From: Roseateles_B sp041913905
Lineage (GTDB): Bacteria; Pseudomonadota; Gammaproteobacteria; Burkholderiales; Burkholderiaceae_C
Direction of reading: 5' to 3'
Assembly (NCBI GenBank): GCA_041913905.1
Contig: JAYSEK010000032.1
Span: 3,068 to 67,067, forward strand
DNA: 64,000 nucleotides
The translations under genes and the position numbers were made by a program. A model generated the notes under the pieces. It had not been told where the DNA came from. It did no database searches and saw only the letters and a list, made by a program, of their open reading frames with translations. Positions 35,254 to 43,240 of the stretch are shown in pieces. The stretch's first letter is position 1. Each line of letters begins with the position of its first letter.

Positions 35254-36279
35254 TCAACGCTTGAGGGTGCTGACGATCTGGTCGTACGTGCCCCCGTCCG
35301 CAAAGTGGGTCTTGCTCACCTTGGACCAGCCGCCCAGCAGTTGGTCGACGCTGAAGAGCTTGAGGTCGGCATAGCGCTGCGCATGGCGTTTGAACACGGC
35401 GGCGTCGCGCGGGCGGAAGTTGTTCTTGGCGATGATCTCTTGCGCCTCGGGCGTGTAGAGGAAGTCCAGGTAGGCCTTGGCCAGGGCGGTGTTGCCCTTC
35501 TTGGCGGCGACCTTGTCGACGATGGCCACGGGCGCCTCGGCCTCGATGGAGACGCTGGGCGCGACCACGTCGAACAGGCCCTTGCCGAACTCGTTCTCGA
35601 TCAGCTCGGCCTCGGCCTCGAAGGTCAGCAGCACGTCGCCGATGCCGCGCTGGGTGAAGGTGGTGGTGGCACCGCGACCACCGCCGTCCAGCACGGGCAC
35701 GTTGGCGAAGATCTTGCCGACGAGCTCGCGCGCCTGGGCCTCGCTGCCGCCCTTGGCGATCACGCTGCCCCAGGCTGCCAGATAGCTGTAGCGGCCGTTG
35801 CCGGTGACCTTGGGGTTGGGAATGATGACCTGCACGCCGGGCTTGGCGAGGTCGTTCCATTCCTTGATGCCCTTGGGGTTGCCCTTCTTCACCAGGAACA
35901 CGATGGTGGAGGTATAGGGCGCGGCGTTGTGGGGGAAGCGCTGGCGCCAGTCGGTGGGGGTCAGGCCCTTCTCGGCCAGCTGGTCGACGTCGGTGGCCTG
36001 GTTCATCGTGACCACGTCGGCCTCCAGGCCGCCGATCACCGAGCCGATCTGCTTGCTGGAGCCGCCATGCGACTGGTTCAGCACCACGCTCTGGCCGGTC
36101 TTGGCCTTCCAGGCGGCGGCGAAGGCGGGGTTGATCTGCTTATAGAGCTCGCGGGAGACGTCGTAGCTGACGTTGAGCAGCCCCGGCTCGGCTGCCTGCG
36201 CCGGCATCAGCATCGCGGCCAGGGGCAGGGCGGCGGCGAGCAGCAGGGAGCGGCGGGGCAGGGCGGTGCGCAACGACAT
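35254..36279 (-). CDS. sbp: Periplasmic sulfate-binding protein, first gene of the sulfate operon
   Basis: A 341-residue binding protein with signal peptide (LLAAALPLAAMLMPAQA) and the Sbp pattern LLNVSYDVSRELYKQINPAF, VLNQSHGGSSKQIGSVIGGL and RGIGDVLLTFEAEA. The start ATG at 36279 is the first giving a signal peptide. It leads an operon sbp-cysT-cysW-cysA-cysB-sbp, with AT-rich promoter sequence upstream. A partial copy of the interspersed motif (GGGGTCAGGTCT) lies between it and cysT. Confidence 0.94.
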   Translation of the reverse strand: MSLRTALPRRSLLLAAALPLAAMLMPAQAAEPGLLNVSYDVSRELYKQINPAFAAAWKAKTGQSVVLNQSHGGSSKQIGSVIGGLEADVVTMNQATDVDQLAEKGLTPTDWRQRFPHNAAPYTSTIVFLVKKGNPKGIKEWNDLAKPGVQVIIPNPKVTGNGRYSYLAAWGSVIAKGGSEAQARELVGKIFANVPVLDGGGRGATTTFTQRGIGDVLLTFEAEAELIENEFGKGLFDVVAPSVSIEAEAPVAIVDKVAAKKGNTALAKAYLDFLYTPEAQEIIAKNNFRPRDAAVFKRHAQRYADLKLFSVDQLLGGWSKVSKTHFADGGTYDQIVSTLKR

Positions 36280-36324
36280 GACAGGATCCTTTGTGGCAAT
36301 GAAGCGCCAATGTGCCCAAAGTCC

Positions 36325-36371
36325 CTTATTCGATAAACGATAGTTTTTGTATTTGCTTATCCGGAATAAGC
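36325..36371 (-). promoter_or_regulatory. Sulfate operon promoter with CysB-like inverted repeat
   Basis: An AT-rich island in an otherwise GC-rich region, 46-92 bp upstream of sbp. It contains the inverted repeat GCTTATCCGGAATAAGC (36355-36371) and a related CTTATTCGATAA (36325-36336). ATAAG/CTTAT elements of this kind occur at CysB-regulated promoters; the operon carries its own cysB. Confidence 0.6.
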
Positions 36372-36717
36372 ATTGATGCGGGGTGAATATGGCGGAGCGT
36401 GCAGGCGCTGAGCCATTCGCTGGGCGGGGCCACGCCAGGCAGCGTGGGAGGCCCTCCATGCTCTCGTGCCCGGCGGGCCCCGGCTGTTTACACTGCTGGC
36501 CGTGCGATCCGGCCCCGTGCACGGCCCATGCAGGCCGTCTGCCTAGTCCTGGGCCATGGCGTGCTGGGTCGCAGTGTTCCGGGAGACAGCATTTCGCGCG
36601 TCGGGCGCGTTGGACTGGGCATGCATGCCTCCCCGCTGAAGTGAAAACCCACCGTTGCATGCCCCGGAAGCGACTGGCACAGTCAGCGGCCTGGGAGGTG
36701 CAGGTTTGCACGAGAAT

Positions 36718-36745
36718 TTAATACTGTATGAAACAACAGTTAATC
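36718..36745 (-). promoter_or_regulatory. LexA (SOS) box inside a minus-strand promoter
   Basis: CTGTATGAAACAACAG (36724-36739) is a perfect CTGT-N8-ACAG LexA site. On the minus strand it exactly fills a 16-bp spacer between GATTAA (-35) and TATTAA (-10). Integron integrase promoters are typically LexA-controlled and point away from the cassettes, as here, but no integrase gene follows. As placed, transcription would run towards the sulfate operon. Confidence 0.7.
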
Positions 36746-36864
36746 GACCGATTGTGGATGCCGATCAAGGACTTGCACGCGCACAGTCGCGGTTGGTTAA
36801 GCGGCAAGCTGCTGAGTTCTGCAGCATACTGCGCTGGATAGACCAATAGTTGGCCAGACACTGA

Positions 36865-37305
36865 ATGAACGAAGTGCCCGAACTTAGTCCCGACGCCTTG
36901 CGAGCTGAGCGAGCCAGAGACGGCGAGCTAACCGGAGATTGGTTTTGCGAGCTTGCAGATGATGTGGAAGTGGTCGTGTCAGGTGATGGCGCGGCGCCCG
37001 CGCAGGTGTCCATTGAACTCGCCAATAGAGTGCTGCCGCACCGCAATTACTTGCTTTCGAGAGGGATTCAGTTGCTTGAGGAATTCATGAGGGATAAGGG
37101 TACTTGGCATCTCGTTACCGTTGACTTCGCCAAAAAGGCGCGACAACAGGAATGCCACTTTGTCCTTTCACTCGGATTCGAAGCGGCGCATGATCCCTAT
37201 GACTATGGCTACACGTACTTCGACGTTTGTTTCATCCAGTACGACCGCGCGCCGAAGTCGGATATGCATGGTCGGCCAATCAAGTTCGTCGTCGGCTTCC
37301 ATTAG
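36865..37305 (+). CDS. Cassette gene 1: hypothetical cytosolic protein
   Basis: A 146-residue protein with no signal peptide or membrane helix, starting MNEVPELSPDALRAERARDG. It has the look of a small alpha/beta protein (LTGDWFCELADDVEVVVSGD, then TWHLVTVDFAKKARQQECHF). I do not recognise the family. It starts 10 bp after a GTTGGCC core and ends 12 bp before an attC site, the normal layout of an integron cassette. Lower GC and different codon use from the flanking operons support acquisition. Confidence 0.75.
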   Translation: MNEVPELSPDALRAERARDGELTGDWFCELADDVEVVVSGDGAAPAQVSIELANRVLPHRNYLLSRGIQLLEEFMRDKGTWHLVTVDFAKKARQQECHFVLSLGFEAAHDPYDYGYTYFDVCFIQYDRAPKSDMHGRPIKFVVGFH

Positions 37306-37317
37306 TAGTGCGGTGCT

Positions 37318-37387
37318 GGCCAACCTTTCTCTGCAGCCGACCTGCGCCAGCTTCGCTGGCTTGGTCGGCTGAGCTCAAACATTGGAT
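37318..37387 (+). other. attC recombination site of an integron cassette
   Basis: A 70-bp imperfect dyad with the attC order: R'' GGCCAAC (37318-37324), L'' GCAGCCGACC (37333-37342), central hairpin GCCAGCttcGCTGGC, L' GGTCGGCTGAGC (37363-37374, one unpaired base), R' ATTGGAT (37381-37387). R'' is the exact complement of the GTTGGCC core in front of cassette 1, as expected for one excisable cassette. The R' first base is A rather than G. Confidence 0.82.
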
Positions 37388-37400
37388 TCCCCCAAACCCT

Positions 37401-37907
37401 ATGGCGACCATGATCGAGCCAGACGAAGAGCAGAACGTCGCAACACTGGTTCTTCCAGAGGATTACGTGAAAAATCCGAACCAGATCGCGCGCGTATCCT
37501 CGCAGAGAATCATCTTTATCAAGCGGAAGGAGTTCTCCTTGTCGCCTTTTGAGCTCATCGAGTTGCCGGTTAGCGCCTGCTCGGCTGTTTCATACGAGCA
37601 GAAGCTTGCTCTTGCACGCATGGTTGCCGGTATCGCTCTTGTTGCCTTGGTCGTCACATTCTTCCTTATGGGCGAGGTTGAGGCGGGCACATATGTGCCC
37701 GTTGGCCTTCTTGGCCTGGCCGTTGTCATCGGCATCAGTCTTGCGCTTGGCGTGAAGCGCCACCGCCTTGTCTTCACTGTTGGCGGCAAGAAGTTCAAAT
37801 GGCAGTCCAAGGCAGGCGACTTCAAGTACAAGACTGCCAGCGTCGAGCGAGTTCTCGGGTTCGCGCGGGAGCGCGGGCTTCTTGCGCCTATCAAGGCTCA
37901 GAAATGA
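37401..37907 (+). CDS. Cassette gene 2: hypothetical two-helix membrane protein
   Basis: A 168-residue protein beginning MATMIEPDEEQNVATLVLPE. Residues ~25-65 look like a small beta-rich domain; two membrane helices follow (MVAGIALVALVVTFFLMG and VPVGLLGLAVVIGISLAL), then a basic cytosolic tail (VGGKKFKWQSKAGDFKYKTA). No family recognised. It starts 19 bp inside the cassette and its stop is 5 bp before the next R''-like core (ATCTAAC). Moderate GC, unlike the chromosomal background. Confidence 0.75.
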   Translation: MATMIEPDEEQNVATLVLPEDYVKNPNQIARVSSQRIIFIKRKEFSLSPFELIELPVSACSAVSYEQKLALARMVAGIALVALVVTFFLMGEVEAGTYVPVGLLGLAVVIGISLALGVKRHRLVFTVGGKKFKWQSKAGDFKYKTASVERVLGFARERGLLAPIKAQK

Positions 37908-37912
37908 GGGGA

Positions 37913-38580
37913 ATCTAACCCATCTACAGGGACTTCCCGGTTAATCAAGCCGTTTGATGCAGATTGCTTTTGATGGTCGCCTTTGCAGTTTTCCCTCAAG
38001 ATCCGAGTCCGGTTTCGGCGCAGCGCCACAGAGAACAGACGGCACATCTACAGGCGGCCTTGTTGCGCTCGGATGTCGGCGCGGGCCAAGATACCAAGCG
38101 CTCAGCAGGGCTCCATTCACTCGCCGCCGTCGCCACCACTGGCGCGGCACAGGGTTAGTCGAGCTGACCTGCTGCCGGTCTGACCTGTGTGATGCATCTT
38201 CGAATGCATGTCTTCAGGGAGGAACTGTTGATGAGGCGAGAGACGATTCATGCGGGTGCAGTGTCAGGTCTTGCCAGCCTCAAGTCGGGTTTGACCGATA
38301 CCAGGCCGCGAACTTGTCGGGGGCCAGCGCCTTGGTGAACACGACACGGCCGCTCGTATCCACCGCGTGCGTACCTGGATAACCCGCTTGGCCAGATCCA
38401 CCCCGACTCGGGTAATCTCGTTCATAGACTTCCCCTTTCAGATGGCTGCAGATTGATGACGTTGGTCACCACCAATCTTGGCGCATCGACGCCGTTTGCC
38501 GGCAGGTGGGAAGTCCCTTCGTATTCCATCGAGCCGACTTCCGTCGGAAAGCCGCTCGAGGCCCAGCTTTAAAATTAGAT
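37913..38580 (+). other. attC-like site interrupted by an insertion-sequence remnant
   Basis: ATCTAAC (37913-37919) directly after cassette gene 2 fits R'' (RYYYAAC), and ATTAGAT (38574-38580), 19 bp before cassette gene 3, is its complement apart from the first base, so the two could be the ends of one attC now split by about 600 bp of insertion remnant. The inner L'' and L' boxes cannot be paired with confidence. Confidence 0.5.
37926..38519 (-). mobile_element. Remnant of an IS110/IS1111-family insertion sequence
   Basis: A minus-strand reading frame starting at 38425 gives MNEITRVGVDLAKRVIQV, the start of an IS110-family DEDD transposase. The next codons match only after a 2-bp shift (HAVDTSGRVVFTKALAP), and similarity ends near 38285. 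The remnant is flanked by GGGACTTCCC (37930-37939) and its complement GGGAAGTCCC (38508-38517). The rest of the span has no gene. IS1111-attC-group elements are known to target attC sites, which fits its position. Confidence 0.72.
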
Positions 38581-38599
38581 TCCACAGTTTTGAGACCAA

Positions 38600-39244
38600 A
38601 TGACGAAAGTTGCGCCGCTACTACTTGCCGTAGCCTTTTTTGTCGCGCCGAGCGCCTATGCCCAGAAATCCGCGGACGAGCCGTCGTTCCGAGCCAATTC
38701 ATTCTGGGTATATGAGATTGCGTCACACAGTGAGCGTGGCGACTACCAGCTGCGCCTGCAGTGGACGCTTTTGTATCAAAACCGAGAAGACAATTGGGTC
38801 TTCGCGCGCGCCAAGCCTGACAGTGAGTTGCCTCCGAGTACGGTAAGGCAAATCACTGGCGTTACCGATACCGCGTGGAGCGGCCGAGATGCTACTGGGC
38901 CAGCAATGCGGGAGCGTCGTGTCTTGTCATTCCCACTTCAGGCCGGAAAAACTTGGTCCACGCACTACACCTACGCTCGGGATAATTCGACCGTTCAATG
39001 TGAGCATCATGCACGGGAATGGGAATCAATCAAAACTCATGCGGGTGAATTTGAGGCAATTAGGGTCGAGTACCGATGCGCGAAAGTGCGCGACGGCATA
39101 GTTAGCGAACTAGCGCAGGACGAAGTTGTCAAGGTCACTAAGTGGTACGCGCCGGCAGTCCAAAACGTCGTTAGAGAGAATATGCTGTTCCCGAACGGCG
39201 GATACACCAAGTTTGAACTGTCCAGTTACAGCTTGGCGAAGTAG
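38600..39244 (+). CDS. Cassette gene 3: secreted protein of unknown function
   Basis: A 214-residue protein with a signal peptide (APLLLAVAFFVAPSAYAQ) and a mature domain related to the protein encoded at 9019-9642 (NSFWVYEI, LPLQAGKTW-like SFPLQAGKTWSTHY, HAGEFEAIRVEYRC, KWYAPAVQNVVRENM). The pattern suggests a small beta-barrel periplasmic protein; function unknown. GC content is low compared with neighbours. The ATG is 19 bp after an ATTAGAT core. Confidence 0.78.
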   Translation: MTKVAPLLLAVAFFVAPSAYAQKSADEPSFRANSFWVYEIASHSERGDYQLRLQWTLLYQNREDNWVFARAKPDSELPPSTVRQITGVTDTAWSGRDATGPAMRERRVLSFPLQAGKTWSTHYTYARDNSTVQCEHHAREWESIKTHAGEFEAIRVEYRCAKVRDGIVSELAQDEVVKVTKWYAPAVQNVVRENMLFPNGGYTKFELSSYSLAK

Positions 39245-39255
39245 ATGCGCGCAGC

Positions 39256-39345
39256 GTCTAACATTTTTTACAGGGACTTCCCGGTTAAGCTTGCAAGCCG
39301 CTGATTTCTGCAGCACACTGTGCTGGATAAACCAATAATTAGGAC
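39256..39345 (+). other. Degenerate attC-like site between cassettes 3 and 4
   Basis: GTCTAAC (39256-39262) fits R'' and lies 11 bp after the stop of gene 3; ATTAGGA (39338-39344) is a poor R' 9 bp before gene 4. Between them is CAGGGACTTCCCGGTTAA (39271-39288), also found at 37927-37944, and a segment repeated from 36790-36855 (ctgcagcacactgtgctgg). The L boxes do not pair clearly, so the site may be a decayed attC carrying insertion-sequence ends. Confidence 0.45.
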
Positions 39346-39353
39346 CAAACAAA

Positions 39354-39947
39354 ATGACGGGCAAGCCAAAAGTAGTTATCCACAAGGAACGTACGGTCCA
39401 TACGTATTCGGAGCTCTGGCATGCTTCGCATTGCGTGCTCGAGTCTGGGCTTGAGCAACCTAAAGGCTCTACCTGGCAATTTCTATCCAGCATCATCCTC
39501 ACAGCATTTGCATTTGAAGCTTATCTTAACCACGTCGGACCGGGAACAATCGCGTGTTGGAAACAACTTGATAGATTGCCGCCTTGGTCAAAATTTGAGC
39601 TCTTGTGCGAGGCGCTAAACGTCAAGTTTCAAGAAGGATCTGGCGTTAGGCCTCTTCAGACAGTTGCGAAGCTACTCGACTTCCGAAATACGATTGCGCA
39701 CGGCAGGAGCGTGGAAATAAAGAGCAAGCCAGAGGTGCGCTTGGCTGATGACCGGTTGGACGCCTATCTTGGTCAACAGCCGCTGACAAACTGGGAACAA
39801 CTAATCCAGAACTCCGATTTTGCTCAGCGAGTCCGGGAAGATGTTGAGGCCGTGCTAACTAAGCTACAAGAGACTCGAACTGACAAGAAAGAACACCTTT
39901 TTACCTTCGGAATGGGGCTCCATGAAGCCACCCTAATCGAACGCTAA
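39354..39947 (+). CDS. Cassette gene 4: HEPN-like protein with RNxxxH motif
   Basis: A 197-residue helical protein. LLDFRNTIAHGRSVEI contains R-N-x3-H, the catalytic signature of HEPN-superfamily ribonucleases, and the preceding helix (SIILTAFAFEAYLNHVGPG) fits the family's early helices. HEPN proteins act as toxins or RNases in bacterial conflict systems; no nucleotidyltransferase antitoxin is adjacent. It starts 9 bp after the preceding core site. No attC is visible after its stop, so the array end is lost here. Confidence 0.72.
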   Translation: MTGKPKVVIHKERTVHTYSELWHASHCVLESGLEQPKGSTWQFLSSIILTAFAFEAYLNHVGPGTIACWKQLDRLPPWSKFELLCEALNVKFQEGSGVRPLQTVAKLLDFRNTIAHGRSVEIKSKPEVRLADDRLDAYLGQQPLTNWEQLIQNSDFAQRVREDVEAVLTKLQETRTDKKEHLFTFGMGLHEATLIER

Positions 39948-40136
39948 TTGTCAGGACCCGGGAGGTCATGCCATCGCTTTCGGAACAATTCCGGCGAACG
40001 CTCTCGCCATGATTTGAGCGCCTGAACGGCCGCTTCTCGACGCCACCTGCGGCAAACCGAAGGACCGCTCCCCCTGCCACGCCACCCGAAGGTCCGGCCA
40101 GACGGACGACGGGCCCGGCTTGCCAGCCGCTCCCCC

Positions 40137-41489
40137 TCACACCGCCGCCAACGCCCGCTCCAGATCCCGCCGCAAGTCGTCAATGTGCTCGATGCCGATC
40201 GAGAGCCGCACCGTGTCCTCCCCCACGCCGGCCTGGTCCAGCTCGGCCGGCGAGAGCTGGCGGTGCGTGGTGGAGGCGGGGTGCGTGGCCAGGGACTTGG
40301 CGTCACCGATGTTGACCAGCCGGGTGAAGAGCTGCAGGGCGTCCAGGAAGCGGGCGCCGGTGGCCCGTGCGTCCTGACCCGGGGCAGACTTCAGGCCGAA
40401 GGTCAGCAGGCCCGAGGCCTGGCCGGACAGGTACTTCTGCACCAGGGCATGGTCCGGGTGCTCGGGCAGGCCGGCGTAGTTGACCCAGGCCACCTTGGGA
40501 TGCTGCTTCAGGTGCTCGGCCACGGCCCGCGCGTTCTGGCTGATGCGGTCCAGGCGCAGGGCCAGGGTCTCGATGCCCTGCAGGATCAGGAAGGCATTGA
40601 AGGGCGACAGCGCCGCGCCGGTGTTGCGCAGGGGCACGACGCGGGCCCGGGTGATGTAGGCCGCAGCGCCGGCGGCCTGGGTGTAGACCACGCCGTGGTA
40701 GCTCGGGTCGGGCTCGTTCAGGCGCTTGAAGCGGGCCTTGTGCTGCGCCCACGGGAAACGGCCCGAATCGATGATGGCGCCGCCCACCGCCGCGCCATGG
40801 CCGCCCAGGTATTTGGTCAGCGAGTGCACGACGATGTCCGCGCCATGTTCGATGGGCCGGCACAGGTAGGGGCTGGGCACGGTGTTGTCCACGATCAGCG
40901 GCACGCCGTGGCGGTGCGCCACCTCGGCGATGCGGGCGATGTCCGTCACGTTGCCCTGCGGATTGCCCAGGGATTCGACGAACACGGCCTTGGTGCGCTC
41001 GTCGATCAGGCGCTCGAAGCTCTCGGGCTGGCGGTAGTCGGCGAAGCGGGTGGTGATGCCCAGCTGGGGCAGGGTGTGGGCGAAGAGGTTGTAGGTGCCG
41101 CCATAAAGCGCGCTGGAGGCCACGATGTTGTCACCCGCCTCGGCGATGGTCTGGATCGCATAGGTGACGGCCGCCTGGCCCGAAGCCAGGGCCAGCGCGC
41201 CGATGCCGCCTTCCAGCGCGGCCAGGCGCTGCTCCAGAACGCCGGTGGTCGGGTTGTTGATGCGGGTGTAGATGTGGCCCTCGGCCTTGAGATCGAAGAG
41301 GTCGGCCGCATGCTGGGCACTGTCGAAGGCGTAGGCCACGGTCTGGTAGATGGGCACGGCCACGGCGCGGGTGACGGGGTCCGGTGCGTAGCCGGCATGC
41401 ACGGCCTGGGTTTCGAAGCGCCACTGGGCATCGCGAGCGCTTGCGGGGGCTGGGGCTGGGGCTGCGGTTGGGGCATTGGTCTGGGTCAT
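40137..41489 (-). CDS. metY: O-acetylhomoserine aminocarboxypropyltransferase (sulfhydrylase)
   Basis: PLP enzyme joining sulfide to O-acetylhomoserine to make homocysteine. The 450-residue product has RFETQAVHAGYAPDP, IYTRINNPTTGVLEQRLAAL, ALASGQAAVTYAIQTIAEAG and the PLP lysine in VVHSLTKYLGGHG. N-terminal Ala/Pro-rich extension of about 20 residues. It takes homoserine from the pathway whose last gene opens this window and sulfide from the nearby sulfate operon, though it is transcribed alone. Confidence 0.94.
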   Translation of the reverse strand: MTQTNAPTAAPAPAPASARDAQWRFETQAVHAGYAPDPVTRAVAVPIYQTVAYAFDSAQHAADLFDLKAEGHIYTRINNPTTGVLEQRLAALEGGIGALALASGQAAVTYAIQTIAEAGDNIVASSALYGGTYNLFAHTLPQLGITTRFADYRQPESFERLIDERTKAVFVESLGNPQGNVTDIARIAEVAHRHGVPLIVDNTVPSPYLCRPIEHGADIVVHSLTKYLGGHGAAVGGAIIDSGRFPWAQHKARFKRLNEPDPSYHGVVYTQAAGAAAYITRARVVPLRNTGAALSPFNAFLILQGIETLALRLDRISQNARAVAEHLKQHPKVAWVNYAGLPEHPDHALVQKYLSGQASGLLTFGLKSAPGQDARATGARFLDALQLFTRLVNIGDAKSLATHPASTTHRQLSPAELDQAGVGEDTVRLSIGIEHIDDLRRDLERALAAV

Positions 41490-41641
41490 GGCCTCTCCTG
41501 ATAGGACGTTGGATGCGCGAAAGGAGCGCCGAGCCTAGCGCCTGAAAGCAGCGGACGTCACTGCAATAGTTGCCAAGGGACGCTTCGGATTCGCCGATGC
41601 CGCGGCGGCGGCTCGATGGCTGGCGTAGCATCCGCTGCGCC

Positions 41642-43030
41642 ATGCATGCCTCGACACCACCTCCTGCATCCAGCGTTCCGCCTGCGCACCCAGGCCTGCG
41701 CGAAGCGCTGCGCTATTGGCTCAAGCTGGGTTGCATCAGCTTCGGCGGGCCCGCGGGCCAGATCGCCCTCATGCACGAGGAGCTGGTGCAGCGCCGGCGC
41801 TGGATCAGTGAGCGCCGTTTCCTGCATGCGCTGAACTACTGCATGGTGCTGCCCGGCCCGGAGGCGCAGCAGCTGGCGACCTACATCGGCTGGCTGCTGC
41901 ATGGCTCGGTGGGGGGCATCGCGGCGGGGGCGCTGTTCGTGCTGCCGTCGCTCGTGCTGCTGATCCTGCTGTCCTGGCTCTACATGGCCTATGGACAGCT
42001 GGACTGGGTGGCGGGCCTGTTCTACGGCGTGAAGCCGGCCGTGACCGCCCTGGTTGCTCAGGCCGCCTGGCGCATCGGCCAGCGCACGCTGCGCAAGGCC
42101 TGGCTCTGGGCCACGGCCGCGCTGGCCTTTGTTGCACTGGCCGTGCTCAAGCTGCCCTTTCCCGCCATCGTCGCGGCTGCAGCAGCCCTGGGCTGGGTGC
42201 TGGGTCGCTGGCGTCCAGCTCTGGTGCAGGCGGCGGGCGGCCATGGCACTGCCGTGGCGGCGGCGCATCCGCCGGCCGTCATCGACGACCACGGCCCGCG
42301 GCCCGCACACGTCGGCTTTCGCTGGCCGCGCCTGCTGCGGCAGTTGGGCGTCGCCGCGCTGCTGTGGGGCCTGCCTTTTGCCCTGCTGTGGGCCTGGCAG
42401 GGCGCCTCGGGGCCCTACACGCAGATGGCCTGGTTCTTCACCAAAGCGGCCCTGCTGACCTTCGGCGGGGCCTACGCGGTGCTGCCCTACGTCACGCAGG
42501 CGGCGGTCACGCAGTTTCGCTGGCTGAGCCCCGGCCAGGTGATGGACGGCCTGGCGCTGGGCGAGAGCACGCCGGGGCCGCTGATCATGGTCGTGGCCTT
42601 CATTGCCTTTGTCGGCGGCTGGCAGTCCGCGGCGCTGCAGGCGGGATGGGCCGCCGTGGTGGGGCGCGAGTCGGCAGCGCTGGCCGCAGGTGTGGTGGCG
42701 GCGCTGCTGGTCAGCTGGTTCACCTTCCTGCCGTCCTTCGTGTTCATCCTGCTGGGAGCTCCGCTGGTGGAGGCGACCCACCAGGACCTGCGCATCACCG
42801 GCCCGCTGACGGCCATCACCGCGGCGGTGGTGGGCGTGATCCTCAACCTGGCGCTCTTCTTCGCGCTGCACGTGATCTGGCCGCAAGGCCTTGCGGCGGC
42901 GCCGGACCCGATGGCCCTGCTGCTCATGGCCGCCGCCGGCCTGGCCTTGATGCGCTTCAGGCGCGGCGTGCTGGAGGTGGTGGCCGCCTGCGCCTTGCTG
43001 GGCATGACCTGGCACCTGGGGTGGCCTTGA
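41642..43030 (+). CDS. chrA: Chromate transporter, two-domain type
   Basis: A 462-residue membrane protein with two homologous CHR halves: the first begins YWLKLGCISFGGPAGQIALM with RFLHALNYCMVLPGPEAQQL, the second has TKAALLTFGGAYAVLPYVTQ and GLALGESTPGPLIMVVAF. Exports chromate. The start ATG at 41642 is chosen because the family's conserved part begins ~30 residues later. No chrB or chrR nearby; it may be constitutive. Confidence 0.92.
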   Translation: MHASTPPPASSVPPAHPGLREALRYWLKLGCISFGGPAGQIALMHEELVQRRRWISERRFLHALNYCMVLPGPEAQQLATYIGWLLHGSVGGIAAGALFVLPSLVLLILLSWLYMAYGQLDWVAGLFYGVKPAVTALVAQAAWRIGQRTLRKAWLWATAALAFVALAVLKLPFPAIVAAAAALGWVLGRWRPALVQAAGGHGTAVAAAHPPAVIDDHGPRPAHVGFRWPRLLRQLGVAALLWGLPFALLWAWQGASGPYTQMAWFFTKAALLTFGGAYAVLPYVTQAAVTQFRWLSPGQVMDGLALGESTPGPLIMVVAFIAFVGGWQSAALQAGWAAVVGRESAALAAGVVAALLVSWFTFLPSFVFILLGAPLVEATHQDLRITGPLTAITAAVVGVILNLALFFALHVIWPQGLAAAPDPMALLLMAAAGLALMRFRRGVLEVVAACALLGMTWHLGWP

Positions 43031-43240
43031 ATGCGCACCGGGCCATTGAATGCGTTGCCGCCGCCCCGGCCCAGGCGCGCCGGAGCCGCCCCCTGATCCG
43101 GTGGCACGGCTGGGCAGCCCGGCCCATCGCGGCGTAGACTTGCCGTTCAGATCGCGCGGGGCCGCCCCATGCAGCCCACGAGCGACGGCCAGGGAGCTGT
43201 GCTGACAGCCCTGCCTGCTTGGCGGGGCATGGAGCGGGCC

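Larger units (their letters stand above)
36280..36864. other. Intergenic region between the sulfate operon and the cassette array
   Basis: 585 bp without a supported gene. From the minus-strand side it contains the sulfate promoter, about 330 bp of GC-rich sequence (36385-36700) in which I see neither a gene nor integrase remnants, an orphan LexA box at 36724-36739, and a segment (36790-36855) repeated at 39281-39345 that ends in the first cassette boundary GTTGGCC (36849-36855). Confidence 0.6.

Noticed and set aside
36385..36700. Search for an integron integrase remnant beside the LexA box
   Set aside because: Translating both strands I found no IntI-like N-terminal pattern or tyrosine-recombinase motif; the stretch is GC-rich and non-coding.
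37954..38382. Small plus-strand open frames over the insertion remnant
   Set aside because: They lie antisense to recognisable transposase sequence, lack ribosome binding sites and resemble nothing known.
39948..40136. An attC after cassette gene 4
   Set aside because: No RYYYAAC/GTTRRRY pair with an internal dyad could be placed; the GC-rich chromosomal sequence resumes within about 100 bp.
41490..41641. SAM or SAH riboswitch upstream of metY
   Set aside because: No conserved riboswitch core or long leader dyad is visible in the 150-bp gap shared with chrA.
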